From contig JBBCHM010000001.1 of the NCBI GenBank assembly GCA_037200045.1, forward strand, positions 1,116,001 through 1,180,000: 64,000 nt of DNA, read 5' to 3'. Made by a program: the position numbers and the translations under genes. This document shows positions 38,213 through 45,037 of the stretch, piece after piece (the stretch's first letter is position 1; every line of letters begins with the position of its first letter). The notes under the pieces are model-generated. The model had not been told where the DNA came from, did not search any database, and was given only the letters and a program-made list of their open reading frames with translations. The DNA is from Rhizomicrobium sp. Lineage in GTDB: Bacteria; Pseudomonadota; Alphaproteobacteria; Micropepsales; Micropepsaceae.

Positions 38213-38235
38213 CTCTTCACCCCTTCACGCACACC

Positions 38236-38301
38236 ACCTGACCCATGAACACGACCGCCGATCGTGTGCATGGATGGCCGCCACAAGGGCAGCCATGACG
38301 G
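38236..38301. repeat. Degenerate copy of CATGAACAC...GATGGCCGCC intergenic repeat
   Basis: A 66-base stretch in the rsr 3' region sharing CCATGAACAC, a CGATCGTG core and GATGGCCGCCAC...GGCNGCCATGACGG with the fuller element at 57058-57144. The left half is truncated. Confidence 0.6.
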
Positions 38302-38336
38302 TTGTGGGGTGTTGAAGTGCGGCCCCAACCGCTGCT

Positions 38337-39662
38337 TCAGACGCGCTCGTCCTCGAGCGCGGCGATCCATGCGATCACCGCTTCGGAGAAGCCGTCGACG
38401 CGCCGCCAGTCGCCGTGGCCCACACCGTGCTGGTAGGAGGCCACGTTGACCATGTATCCGGTTCCCTTGGGCGCCGGCACACGGTCATGGCTCTGCTCGT
38501 CGGTGAAGACGATCAGGCGCATCGCCTTGGCGTCGATCTGTCCGATCGCCGCCCCGAGCTGCGTGCTGCCATGCGGCTGGCTGCCCACGATCGCGTCGCG
38601 CAGCGCGAAGCCGCGGCGGGGCGGCACCTTCACGGTCTTGTCGGAGAACGTGAAGATATCCACCTCGTCGCACACCTCGCGCGCCAGGATCGCGAGGCCA
38701 CACGCCGCTTCCGCGCGCGTCATCTCGGACTGCGCGGAGAGCGGGTAGAACATCGATCCCGACACGTCGATCAGGAGCCGCGTGCGGCCGGCGAGCCGCG
38801 CGTAACCCTTGACCGACTTCAGCATCGCGGATTCGAGCTCGGGCTCGAAATCCGGCGCATAGCGCGCCGCCGTGATGAAGCGATAGGGAAGGACACGGTC
38901 CGTCCGCATCGCCTCGATCGCGCCGGCGATCGTCTTGCGCTCCACGCCCGCTTTCTGCATCAGGCGCAGATTGCGCAGCAGCGCCAGCCCGCCAAGCTTC
39001 TTGTCGGCGATCAGCCGCTCGAAGGTCTCGGCCTTGTCCTTTCCGCCTGAGAGCGACACTTCCCAGGTGTCGGGCGAGGTCAGCGTGCCGTCGACAAGCT
39101 GCTTCCACACCTTTGCCTGGTCGGCGTCCCTCGGCTTGGCGTGCGTCAGGAACAACACGTCCCGGATGCGCACCGCGCCGTCGCGGTCGTACTTGGCGAG
39201 CCGATAGGCGTCGAACTTGGCGATGGCGCGCGCCAGGCCCTTCTTGATCTGCGCCGAGACCGGCTGCTTCTTGCGCTGCTGCATGGGTCCGAGCGCGTCG
39301 GCCCAGTAGATCGCGAGAAACTCCGTCATCTCGTCGGGACGCTGGATCACGCGCGCCAGCGTATCGGCGACCAGCACGCGGTGCTTTTCGTGCCGCGCCA
39401 TCTCGCGCACGACCAGAAGCGGCGCATGGCGCAGCTTCATGTCCTCGCGCGCCGCGATGGCGAGCTGCGCCACGCGCGCCGGCTCGACCAGCGGCACGAG
39501 CGCCTTGATGCGGTCGGCGATGGTGACGCCGTCCTCGTAGAACTGGTCCTCCCACAGGAGGCAGTTCATCAGCGCGCGCTTCAGCTCCTGCTCGGGCGTG
39601 AAGCGCTTGGCGCGCGCCCCCTCATGGGTGAACGCGCGCAGGATCTTGTTGAGCTTGGCCAT
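38337..39662 (-). CDS. rsr: TROVE / vWA domain protein, bacterial Ro60 orthologue (Rsr)
   Basis: A 441-residue RNA-binding ring protein. The TROVE domain (about 1-290) includes LMNCLLWEDQFYEDG, AREDMKLRHAPLLVVREMAR, EFLAIYWADALGP, SAQIKKGLARAIAKFDAYRL and KYDRDGAVRIRDVLF, the hallmarks of Ro60/Rsr. The vWA domain (about 295-435) has a complete MIDAS start DVSGS (Asp299, Ser301, Ser303). In known systems Rsr binds Y RNA and helps exoribonucleases or RNA maturation, especially under stress. It is shorter than Ro60 (about 540). ATG 39662 has GAGGGGG upstream; further upstream the open frame is translated tRNA-like RNA. Five Y-like RNAs precede it on the same strand. Confidence 0.93.
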   Translation of the reverse strand: MAKLNKILRAFTHEGARAKRFTPEQELKRALMNCLLWEDQFYEDGVTIADRIKALVPLVEPARVAQLAIAAREDMKLRHAPLLVVREMARHEKHRVLVADTLARVIQRPDEMTEFLAIYWADALGPMQQRKKQPVSAQIKKGLARAIAKFDAYRLAKYDRDGAVRIRDVLFLTHAKPRDADQAKVWKQLVDGTLTSPDTWEVSLSGGKDKAETFERLIADKKLGGLALLRNLRLMQKAGVERKTIAGAIEAMRTDRVLPYRFITAARYAPDFEPELESAMLKSVKGYARLAGRTRLLIDVSGSMFYPLSAQSEMTRAEAACGLAILAREVCDEVDIFTFSDKTVKVPPRRGFALRDAIVGSQPHGSTQLGAAIGQIDAKAMRLIVFTDEQSHDRVPAPKGTGYMVNVASYQHGVGHGDWRRVDGFSEAVIAWIAALEDERV

Positions 39663-39731
39663 GACGGGCCCCCTCTGGTTGAATGAGATTAGTCGGATGG
39701 ACGGGATTTCAAATCCCCTAGGTGAAAAATG

Positions 39732-39895
39732 CACGCGATCCGGGAACGGGCGATGCTGGGACGCTTCCGGGCTTGCGCCCTTCGGCCAGTGCTCTACCGC
39801 TGAGCTACGGGTGCATGGAACACCCGACGGGATTCGAACCCGCGACCTCTCGTTTAACAGACGAAGTAACAGCAATCTTCACCACGGATCGCGTG
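39732..39895 (-). ncRNA. Y-like RNA E with permuted tRNA(Asn)-like module
   Basis: Closed by an 11-bp perfect helix CACGCGATCCG / CGGATCGCGTG, then a bulged U, GG/CC, and the shared UGAAGA...GUUCC core. The inner RNA has tRNA parts in permuted order. These are an anticodon-like arm (39849-39865, 5-bp stem, loop CUGUUAA), T-arm GCGGGTTCGAATCCCGT (39827-39843), acceptor 3' strand CGGGTGT, loop TCCAT, acceptor 5' strand GCACCCG, UA, and D-arm GCTCAGCGGTAGAGC (39791-39805). A UUUUU tract follows the outer helix. It lies 70 bases before rsr. The structure and neighbour identify a YrlA-type Y RNA. Confidence 0.85.
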
Positions 39896-39904
39896 GGACA
39901 AGGC

Positions 39905-40007
39905 GCCGGGGAACAGTCGTCGCCCGAGACGGTGCTTTCGCACCACCGCCGCGCAGGTTTCGCCCCGCCTTGCGGTACCCGAAGAAACGGACGACTTCAC
40001 CACCGGC
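39905..40007 (-). ncRNA. Y-like RNA D without tRNA-like module
   Basis: A 103-base RNA with outer helix GCCGG / CCGGC, bulged U, GG/CC and the UGAAG...GUUCC core, followed by a 7-bp inner helix AGTCGTC / GACGACT. The body has a GGTGC-GAAA-GCACC hairpin and no T- or D-arm, so it resembles a simple Y RNA. Nine bases separate it from RNA E. Confidence 0.78.
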
Positions 40008-40015
40008 AAAGGATT

Positions 40016-40152
40016 GGCGGGGAACGGACGATGCTGTCGCTGCCCGAAGGCTGAGCTGAGCTACGGCCTTGCGGCCGGCAGGCATTGAACCCTGCGCCTC
40101 CGCGCTTTCGCGCGGCGCTCTATCCGAAGTAACAGGCATCTTCACCACCGCC
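40016..40152 (-). ncRNA. Y-like RNA C with shortened tRNA-like module
   Basis: Outer helix GGCGG / CCGCC, bulged U, GG/CC, UGAAG...GUUCC core; inner helix GATGC(C)TGT / ACAGCATC with one bulged C. Inside are a CCGCGC-GAAA-GCGCGG hairpin, T-arm-like GCAGGGTTCAATGCCTGC, an acceptor-like stem CGGCC-GCAA-GGCCG, UAGCUCAGCUCAGC (partial D-arm) and GCC-UUCG-GGC. The tRNA-like order is T, acceptor, D. Confidence 0.8.
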
Positions 40153-40178
40153 TTCGCCCGTGCGGGCGAATGGATGAA

Positions 40179-40327
40179 ATACCGGGGAACAACCGAGCCT
40201 GTAGAGCCTCTTGCGAGGCAGTGACGCTCTGCCGCTGAGCTACGGCGGCGCTTGCGCGCCGCCGGGCGGGAGTCGAACCCGCCGGCCTTCACCGTGGCGA
40301 TGCAACAGGGCTCTTCACCACCGGTAT
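40179..40327 (-). ncRNA. Y-like RNA B with permuted tRNA-like module
   Basis: Outer helix ATACCGG / CCGGTAT, bulged U, GG/CC, UGAAG...GUUCC core; inner helix GAGCC(C)TGT / ACAGGCTC. The tRNA-like module is T-arm GGCGGGTTCGACTCCCGCC (40265-40283), a 9-bp acceptor-like stem CGGCGGCGC closed by a GCAA tetraloop, UA, D-arm GCTCAGCGGCAGAGC, then GCCTC-GCAA-GAGGC in the anticodon-arm position. Confidence 0.85.
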
Positions 40328-40341
40328 GTATGAAAGAAAGC

Positions 40342-40525
40342 ACGCTGGGGAACGGGCGAAATCGGTTTCAGTGACGACAACGCAAGTCCATCCCTCGCGG
40401 AAAGGACCGGAGCCCGCGACACACCGCCCCTCGCGGAGGCGATTCCACGGTACGTGCCGTCAAAGGCGAGATTCGAACCCGCTATCCCATTGGCGCGAAG
40501 TATCCGAAATCTTCACCACCAGCGT
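40342..40525 (-). ncRNA. Y-like RNA A with T-arm only
   Basis: First of the array. Outer helix ACGCTGG / CCAGCGT, bulged U, GG/CC and the UGAAG...GUUCC core. It contains a T-arm-like GCGGG-TTCGAAT-CTCGC but no clear D-arm, and a longer GC-rich body (184 bases in all). CTTTCTTTC follows the closing helix. Confidence 0.72.
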
Positions 40526-40780
40526 TCGTTGAGCCCGCTTCCGCGGGCAAATCGAAAAACAAATTCAGTCGCGGCGCTCTGGACAATGGCGCGCCGCCGA
40601 AGCGAACCCTCTTTGGTTCGCCCTGCTATCGGTGGACCGCGATCGCTCGCGCCGTTCCCTCCAGCAGGCCCCGCGCTCGCGGCGCGCGCGCGTCTCCGCG
40701 CGGGCGCCCGGGATCCGGGTCTCCCGTGCCGGCTCCGCGCCGGCGGTTTTGGTTTTCGAACGGGGCGCCGCGAAGGAAAC
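40526..40780. other. GC-rich intergenic region upstream of the Y-like RNA array
   Basis: A 255-base non-coding stretch between terminator 40781-40812 and RNA A. It holds a GCGAACC/GGTTCGC hairpin near 40604-40622 and, on the plus strand, a 47-base hairpin (40622-40668) with GGTGG and GTTCCC in its arms. The array promoter should lie here; only a weak TTGTCC near 40585 was seen. Confidence 0.4.
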
Positions 40781-40812
40781 AAAAAACCCTCCGGAGCGCG
40801 GCTCGGGAGGGT
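40781..40812 (-). terminator. Intrinsic terminator of small unit upstream of Y-like RNAs
   Basis: Minus strand ACCCTCCCGAGC / GCTCCGGAGGGT stem (one mismatch), three-base loop, six T. It is identical to the terminator at 37371-37402 except for two bases at the loop, including the following GTT. Confidence 0.85.
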
Positions 40813-40839
40813 CTGCGGTAAGCAGATGTCGGGCTCGCT

Positions 40840-40944
40840 TTACGCGAGTCCGCTCCCATGAGCCGGGCGTGCGCCGTCAAACGGCCGATAGCCGCTTGGC
40901 AGTTTCGCGGTGCGATTCAATTCGCGCTGCATGGCCTTGCTCAT
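40840..40944 (-). CDS. Putative 34-residue small protein
   Basis: ATG 40944 to TAA 40840 encodes 34 residues starting MSKAMQRELNRTAKLPSGYR and ending in an Ala/Gly/Ser-rich tail. It has its own promoter (40982-41010) and terminator, but no clear ribosome binding site. After the stop there are two small hairpins (CTCGC/GCGAG, TCTGC/GCAGA). It may be a small protein or a structured regulatory RNA. Confidence 0.4.
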   Translation of the reverse strand: MSKAMQRELNRTAKLPSGYRPFDGARPAHGSGLA

Positions 40945-40981
40945 GTTCGATTCACGCGCACGATTGCCCGTGAGGACGCGG

Positions 40982-41010
40982 CTTCTAGGCGCGCGAAAAA
41001 ACCAAGTCAA
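40982..41010 (-). promoter_or_regulatory. Promoter of the small unit upstream of Y-like RNAs
   Basis: Minus strand TTGACT (41010-41005), 17-base spacer, TAGAAG (40987-40982) within CCTAGAAGC, close to the alphaproteobacterial TTGAC / GCTANAWC consensus. It begins 30 bases after the MFS stop. Confidence 0.6.
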
Positions 41011-41040
41011 GGGACCTCGCGAAAAGAATTCGCGCCGCGA

Positions 41041-42282
41041 TTACTTTGCCACGGCCGGCGCGGTCTCGCGCAGGTCGAACGCGAGCAGGCCACCGGCCAG
41101 GCACAGCCCGATCATGATCCATAGCGGCGCGCCGAGCCCCGCCGCGTCGGCGGCATAGCCGGCCAGCGCCGGCGCGAGCACGCCGCCCACGATCTCGCCC
41201 ACGCTCATCACCATCGCGATGGCGGTCGCCATGTGATGCGGCCCCACCGATTCGCTCGGCACCGTGCCCATGAACAGCGGGAACAGCCCGGTCAGGACCC
41301 AGCCGACCGCGAACAGCGCCGCCAGGATCCAGACCGGGCCGTCGAAGAAGAGGGCGCCCAGGGGCAGGATCACGCCCATGAAGGAGGCGATGATCATCAC
41401 CGGCTTGCGGCCGATGCGGTCGGAGATGCCGCTCACCGCGAAGCTGCCGATCGTGGCGGAGACGCCGAGGATCGCCATCAGCCAGCCCATCGCTTCCGGC
41501 GAGAAGCCGCGCACCGCGGTCAGGAACAGCGGCATGAACGCCCAGCACACCACGAGATAGGACACCAGCAGGATCGACAGCAATCCGCAGATCACGATGT
41601 TGCGCTGGGCGAGGATGAAGCGGAAGCGCTGGGCGAAGGTTTCGCCGGACGCGCCTTCATGCGCCTGTGCCTGCGGCTCGCGCACGAACAGCCACAACAG
41701 CAGCGCCGACAGCAGGCCGGGCAGGGCGGTGATGTAGAACGCCGTGTGCCAGCCATAGGCGGTCGCGAACATCACCAGCAGCACCGGCGCGAAGATCGAG
41801 CCGAACAGGTTCGAGCCGAGATTCTGCATGATGCCCATGGCGAGGCCGCGCCGTTCCGGCGCCACCGCCAGCGCCGTCATCGATTGCGAGATCGGCGCCA
41901 CGCCGCCATCGGCCACGCCCATCAGGAGGCGCGCGCCCATCAGCGTCAGGAACGACGCGGCCAGGCCGCTCAGCAGCGAGCACAGCGAGAACGCGATCGT
42001 CGCCGCGATCAAAAGCGGCTTGCGCCGCCCGCTGCGGTCGGAGGCGGCGCCGATCAGGATCGTGGCGATCGCCCAGGTGAAGGACAGCGCCGAGGCGGTC
42101 AACCCGACCTGCGTGTTCGAAAGGCCGAGATCCGGCTTCACGAACGGCATCAGGAAGTTCAGCGCGTTGCGGTCGAAGAACAGGATGCCGAAATTCAGGC
42201 TGAGCAGGCCGACCAGCAGCGTCTGGTATCCGGGGCTTTCCGCCCGTGCCGCCGGCCGGACCGTATCGTCGAATACCGCCAT
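41041..42282 (-). CDS. MFS transporter, anion:cation symporter type
   Basis: A 413-residue, 12-TM major facilitator. NFGILFFDRNALNFLMPFV is typical of the ACS family (hexuronate, phthalate and similar organic anions); IGAASDRSGRRKPLL is the loop 2-3 motif, and SGISDRIGRKPVM its second-half copy. Substrate unknown. No ligand-specific neighbour: upstream is a 270-base gap, downstream a small transcription unit. Confidence 0.88.
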   Translation of the reverse strand: MAVFDDTVRPAARAESPGYQTLLVGLLSLNFGILFFDRNALNFLMPFVKPDLGLSNTQVGLTASALSFTWAIATILIGAASDRSGRRKPLLIAATIAFSLCSLLSGLAASFLTLMGARLLMGVADGGVAPISQSMTALAVAPERRGLAMGIMQNLGSNLFGSIFAPVLLVMFATAYGWHTAFYITALPGLLSALLLWLFVREPQAQAHEGASGETFAQRFRFILAQRNIVICGLLSILLVSYLVVCWAFMPLFLTAVRGFSPEAMGWLMAILGVSATIGSFAVSGISDRIGRKPVMIIASFMGVILPLGALFFDGPVWILAALFAVGWVLTGLFPLFMGTVPSESVGPHHMATAIAMVMSVGEIVGGVLAPALAGYAADAAGLGAPLWIMIGLCLAGGLLAFDLRETAPAVAK

Positions 42283-42552
42283 GAAAACCCGCTCTCCGTT
42301 TCGCGCAGGCGCAAAGTGTGGCGGACGCCGACGGCGGCGACAAGCCGGCGCCTTCGCTCATCGCGGCTTGTTCTTCGCGCGAACTCAACGCGTTCCGCTC
42401 GCGAACAAAAGGTTGCCCACGCGCTCGGTACGATGGGAAACACTTTCGCATCCGCACACGCGAAAATCGTCGCGGCCGTTGAGGCGGAAGCCGTCACGAC
42501 TCTGTTATGGTTGGGTGACCGAGCGGTCGTTGATGTGTTGGAGTGATCCGCG

Positions 42553-43086
42553 GTGACGCCAGAAGACCGGCACAGATATTATTCCGAACCCGTGCCCGCG
42601 GACATCTTGCCGGCCGCCAGCGTCGAGGACGCCAATCTGCGCTTCACGCTCGACTATTGGAGCAGGCTGAAGGGCGAGCGCCGCATGCCTGCGCGCGCGG
42701 AGGTCCTGCCCAAGGACCTCAAGCATTGCCTGCGCTATATCCACATCTACGACGTGGTCGACAACGGCGCGGACTTTCGCGCCCGCCTCGTCGGCACCAG
42801 CGTGTTCCCCGGCCTCGACGACGACCAGACCGGCAAGTTCGTCTCGCAGCATCCCGATCCGGGCATCCGGCTTCGCTTCGGCGCCGTGCTGCGCCATGTG
42901 CTGATCACCGCCGAGCCGGCGCGCAGCATCTCGCGGCGCATCACGGGAAGCCTGCTGCACGATCTGTACACGGAGGGTCTCTGGCTGCCGCTCGGCGAGG
43001 GCGAGCAGGTGCGCCATATCCTGGCGCAGTCCTGCCTGCGCCAGATCGTGCCGGGCGCGTCGCAACCGGGTGCCCGCTCGCCCTGA
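42553..43086 (+). CDS. PAS_5 (DUF1457) domain protein 1
   Basis: A 177-residue cytoplasmic protein. FTLDYWSRLKGERRMPARAE followed by LKHCLRYIHIYDVVDNGADF and RARLVGTSVF is characteristic of the PAS_5/DUF1457 family of alphaproteobacterial single PAS proteins. Ligand and partner are unknown. Start GTG 42553. A related protein lies at 44510-45010 on the other side of the acyl-CoA dehydrogenase gene. Confidence 0.75.
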   Translation: MTPEDRHRYYSEPVPADILPAASVEDANLRFTLDYWSRLKGERRMPARAEVLPKDLKHCLRYIHIYDVVDNGADFRARLVGTSVFPGLDDDQTGKFVSQHPDPGIRLRFGAVLRHVLITAEPARSISRRITGSLLHDLYTEGLWLPLGEGEQVRHILAQSCLRQIVPGASQPGARSP

Positions 43087-43173
43087 CGACTTCCGTTGCG
43101 TCACCGCCCGCTCGACCGCGCGCGCGCCGTCGCGCTACGCTTCGTCCAACCGCTATCCCGGAAGGACGCCGCC

Positions 43174-44445
43174 ATGGACTTCACGATTCCCGAACACATC
43201 AAGACGCTGCTCGCCGACATCGACGCGTTCATCGAGCGCGAGATCGTTCCGCTCCAGAAGCAGGACGACAACGACCGCTTCTTCGATCACCGCCGCGAAT
43301 GGGCCCGCACCGATTTCGAGCATGGCGGGCTGCCGCGCAAGGAGTGGGAACTGCTGCTGCGCGAAATGCGCCGCCGCGCCGACGCCGCCGGCTTCCTGCG
43401 TCTCGCGCTGCCGGAGGAGTTCGGCGGCAGGAACATCGGCAATCTCGCCATGGCGATCATCCGCGAGCATCTCGCCGCCAAGGGTCTCGGCCTGCACAAC
43501 GATCTGCAGAACGAAAGCTCGGTGGTCGGCAATTTCCCGCAAGTTCTCATGTATCGCGATTTCGGCACCGAGGAGCAGAAGAAGACGCTGCTGCCCGGCA
43601 TGATGAACGGCACGATCCGCATCGCCTTCGGGCTCACCGAACCCAAGCACGGCTCCGACGCGACCTGGATGGAGACCCGCGCGGTCAAGGACGGCAATGG
43701 CTGGCGCATCAACGGCGAGAAGATGTGGAACACCGGCGTGCATGTCGCGACCCACGACATGGTGTTCTGCCGCACCTCCGGCCCGGACGGCGACGCGCGC
43801 GGGCTCACCTGCCTGATCGTGCCGATGGACGCCGAGGGCGTGAAGATCGAAGAATACCTGTGGACCTTCAACATGCCGACGGACCACGCGCGCGTCAGCT
43901 TCACCAATGTCTGGGTGCCCGACAGCGCGGTGTTCGGCCCGGTCGACAACGGCCTCGTGCTCGCGCGCCATTTCGTGCACGAGAACCGCATCCGCCAGGC
44001 CGCCTCCGGCGTCGGCGCGGCGCAGTATTGCATCGACGAGAGCATCGACTACGCCAATACGCGCAAGCCCTTCGGCAAGCCGCTCAGCCGGAACCAGGCG
44101 ATCCAATGGCCGCTGGTGGAACTCAATACCGAGGCGGAGATGATCCGCTGGCTGATCTACCGCACCGCCTGGGAGATGGACCGCATGACGGGGCCGGAGA
44201 TCCAGCTCTATCTCTCCGACAAGGTGTCGATGTGCAATTACCGCGGCAACCGTCTGGTGTGCGAGGCGGCGGACTGGGCGATGCAGGTGCATGGCGGCTG
44301 GGGCTATTCGCGCCACAAGCAGTTCGAGCACATCTACCGCCACCACCGCCGCTACCGCATCACCGAGGGCTCGGAAGAGATCCAGATCCGCAACGTCGCC
44401 GGCCACATGTTCGGCTTCATCGGCAAGAACCGCAAAGCGGATTGA
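43174..44445 (+). CDS. Acyl-CoA dehydrogenase
   Basis: A 423-residue FAD enzyme of beta-oxidation that forms trans-2-enoyl-CoA and passes electrons to ETF. Seen: FGLTEPKHGSDATWMETRA (flavin and substrate loop), YANTRKPFGKPLSRNQAIQW, and YRITEGSEEIQIRNVAG with the Glu in the position of the catalytic base of ACAD10/11-type enzymes. ATG 43174 has GGAAGGA eight bases upstream and is preferred over 43096. Sits between the two PAS_5 genes. Confidence 0.92.
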   Translation: MDFTIPEHIKTLLADIDAFIEREIVPLQKQDDNDRFFDHRREWARTDFEHGGLPRKEWELLLREMRRRADAAGFLRLALPEEFGGRNIGNLAMAIIREHLAAKGLGLHNDLQNESSVVGNFPQVLMYRDFGTEEQKKTLLPGMMNGTIRIAFGLTEPKHGSDATWMETRAVKDGNGWRINGEKMWNTGVHVATHDMVFCRTSGPDGDARGLTCLIVPMDAEGVKIEEYLWTFNMPTDHARVSFTNVWVPDSAVFGPVDNGLVLARHFVHENRIRQAASGVGAAQYCIDESIDYANTRKPFGKPLSRNQAIQWPLVELNTEAEMIRWLIYRTAWEMDRMTGPEIQLYLSDKVSMCNYRGNRLVCEAADWAMQVHGGWGYSRHKQFEHIYRHHRRYRITEGSEEIQIRNVAGHMFGFIGKNRKAD

Positions 44446-44509
44446 GCAGGCCGCCGGCGCCATCTCGTTCGCCCGCGCGTTATACCTTCAAAGGAGAGGG
44501 CGCGGGACC

Positions 44510-45010
44510 ATGGCTTCAGCCTTGCAGCACGCTCCGATCAACGAGATCGGGCTCGTCAACGATTTCGCGCGCGTTCCCGAGCCGCGCCATCCCAGCGCCC
44601 GGCGGCTGCTGGACTATTGGCAAGCGGTGATGGCGCGGGGCGACGGCTTCCTGGTCGGCCGCGACGTTCCGGCCCGCGAGATCGCCCCACTCCTGTGCAA
44701 CATCATGGTCAACCAGCCGCTCGCCGACGGCACCGATATCCGGGTGCGCCTGGCCGGAACCTCCGTGCGCCGCCGCTTTGCCACCATCGGCAAGGACACC
44801 CGCCTGTCGGCGCTGTTCCCGGCGGAGGATTTTCGCCACCATCTCGCGGCGGGTCACGAGGTCGTCGCCACGGGACGGCCGATCATCGTCGATTCGAGCC
44901 TGAAGCGCGCTTCGGTCGAGGAACTCCATATGGAGGTCATCATCCTGCCGATCCTGGACCGCGACCGCGCGACGCCGCTGCTTCTCGTCGGCGTCTTCTA
45001 TTTCGGGTAA
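44510..45010 (+). CDS. PAS_5-like domain protein 2
   Basis: A 166-residue protein related in layout to the protein at 42553-43086: RRLLDYWQAVMARGDGFLVG, then LLCNIMVNQPLADGTDIRVR and LAGTSVRRRF. It ends in a beta strand (LLLVGVFYFG). Likely a sensory or scaffold PAS domain; ligand unknown. AAGGAG lies upstream of ATG 44510. Confidence 0.7.
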   Translation: MASALQHAPINEIGLVNDFARVPEPRHPSARRLLDYWQAVMARGDGFLVGRDVPAREIAPLLCNIMVNQPLADGTDIRVRLAGTSVRRRFATIGKDTRLSALFPAEDFRHHLAAGHEVVATGRPIIVDSSLKRASVEELHMEVIILPILDRDRATPLLLVGVFYFG

Positions 45011-45037
45011 AAGCGCCTCTCCCCAAGAGGCCGCGAC

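Noticed and set aside
39732..39895. Two-piece (permuted) tmRNA
   Set aside because: Alphaproteobacterial tmRNA is permuted too, but there is no tag-peptide ORF, no Ala-type G-U acceptor, and the neighbour is a Ro protein.
39781..40500. Ordinary tRNA genes
   Set aside because: T-arm and D-arm sequences are clear, but the order is T-arm, acceptor, D-arm with sealed acceptor stems. All lie inside repeated Y-type helices, so they are tRNA mimics rather than tRNA genes.
39732..40525. CRISPR-like or simple repeat array
   Set aside because: The recurring CTTCACCACC motif is the Y-like RNA core, spaced irregularly (about 120-200 bases) with structured, non-uniform content between.
40622..40668. Sixth Y-like RNA on the plus strand
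   Set aside because: CCTGCT/AGCAGG closes a hairpin containing GGTGG and GTTCCC, but it is only 47 bases, on the opposite strand, and lacks UGAAG.
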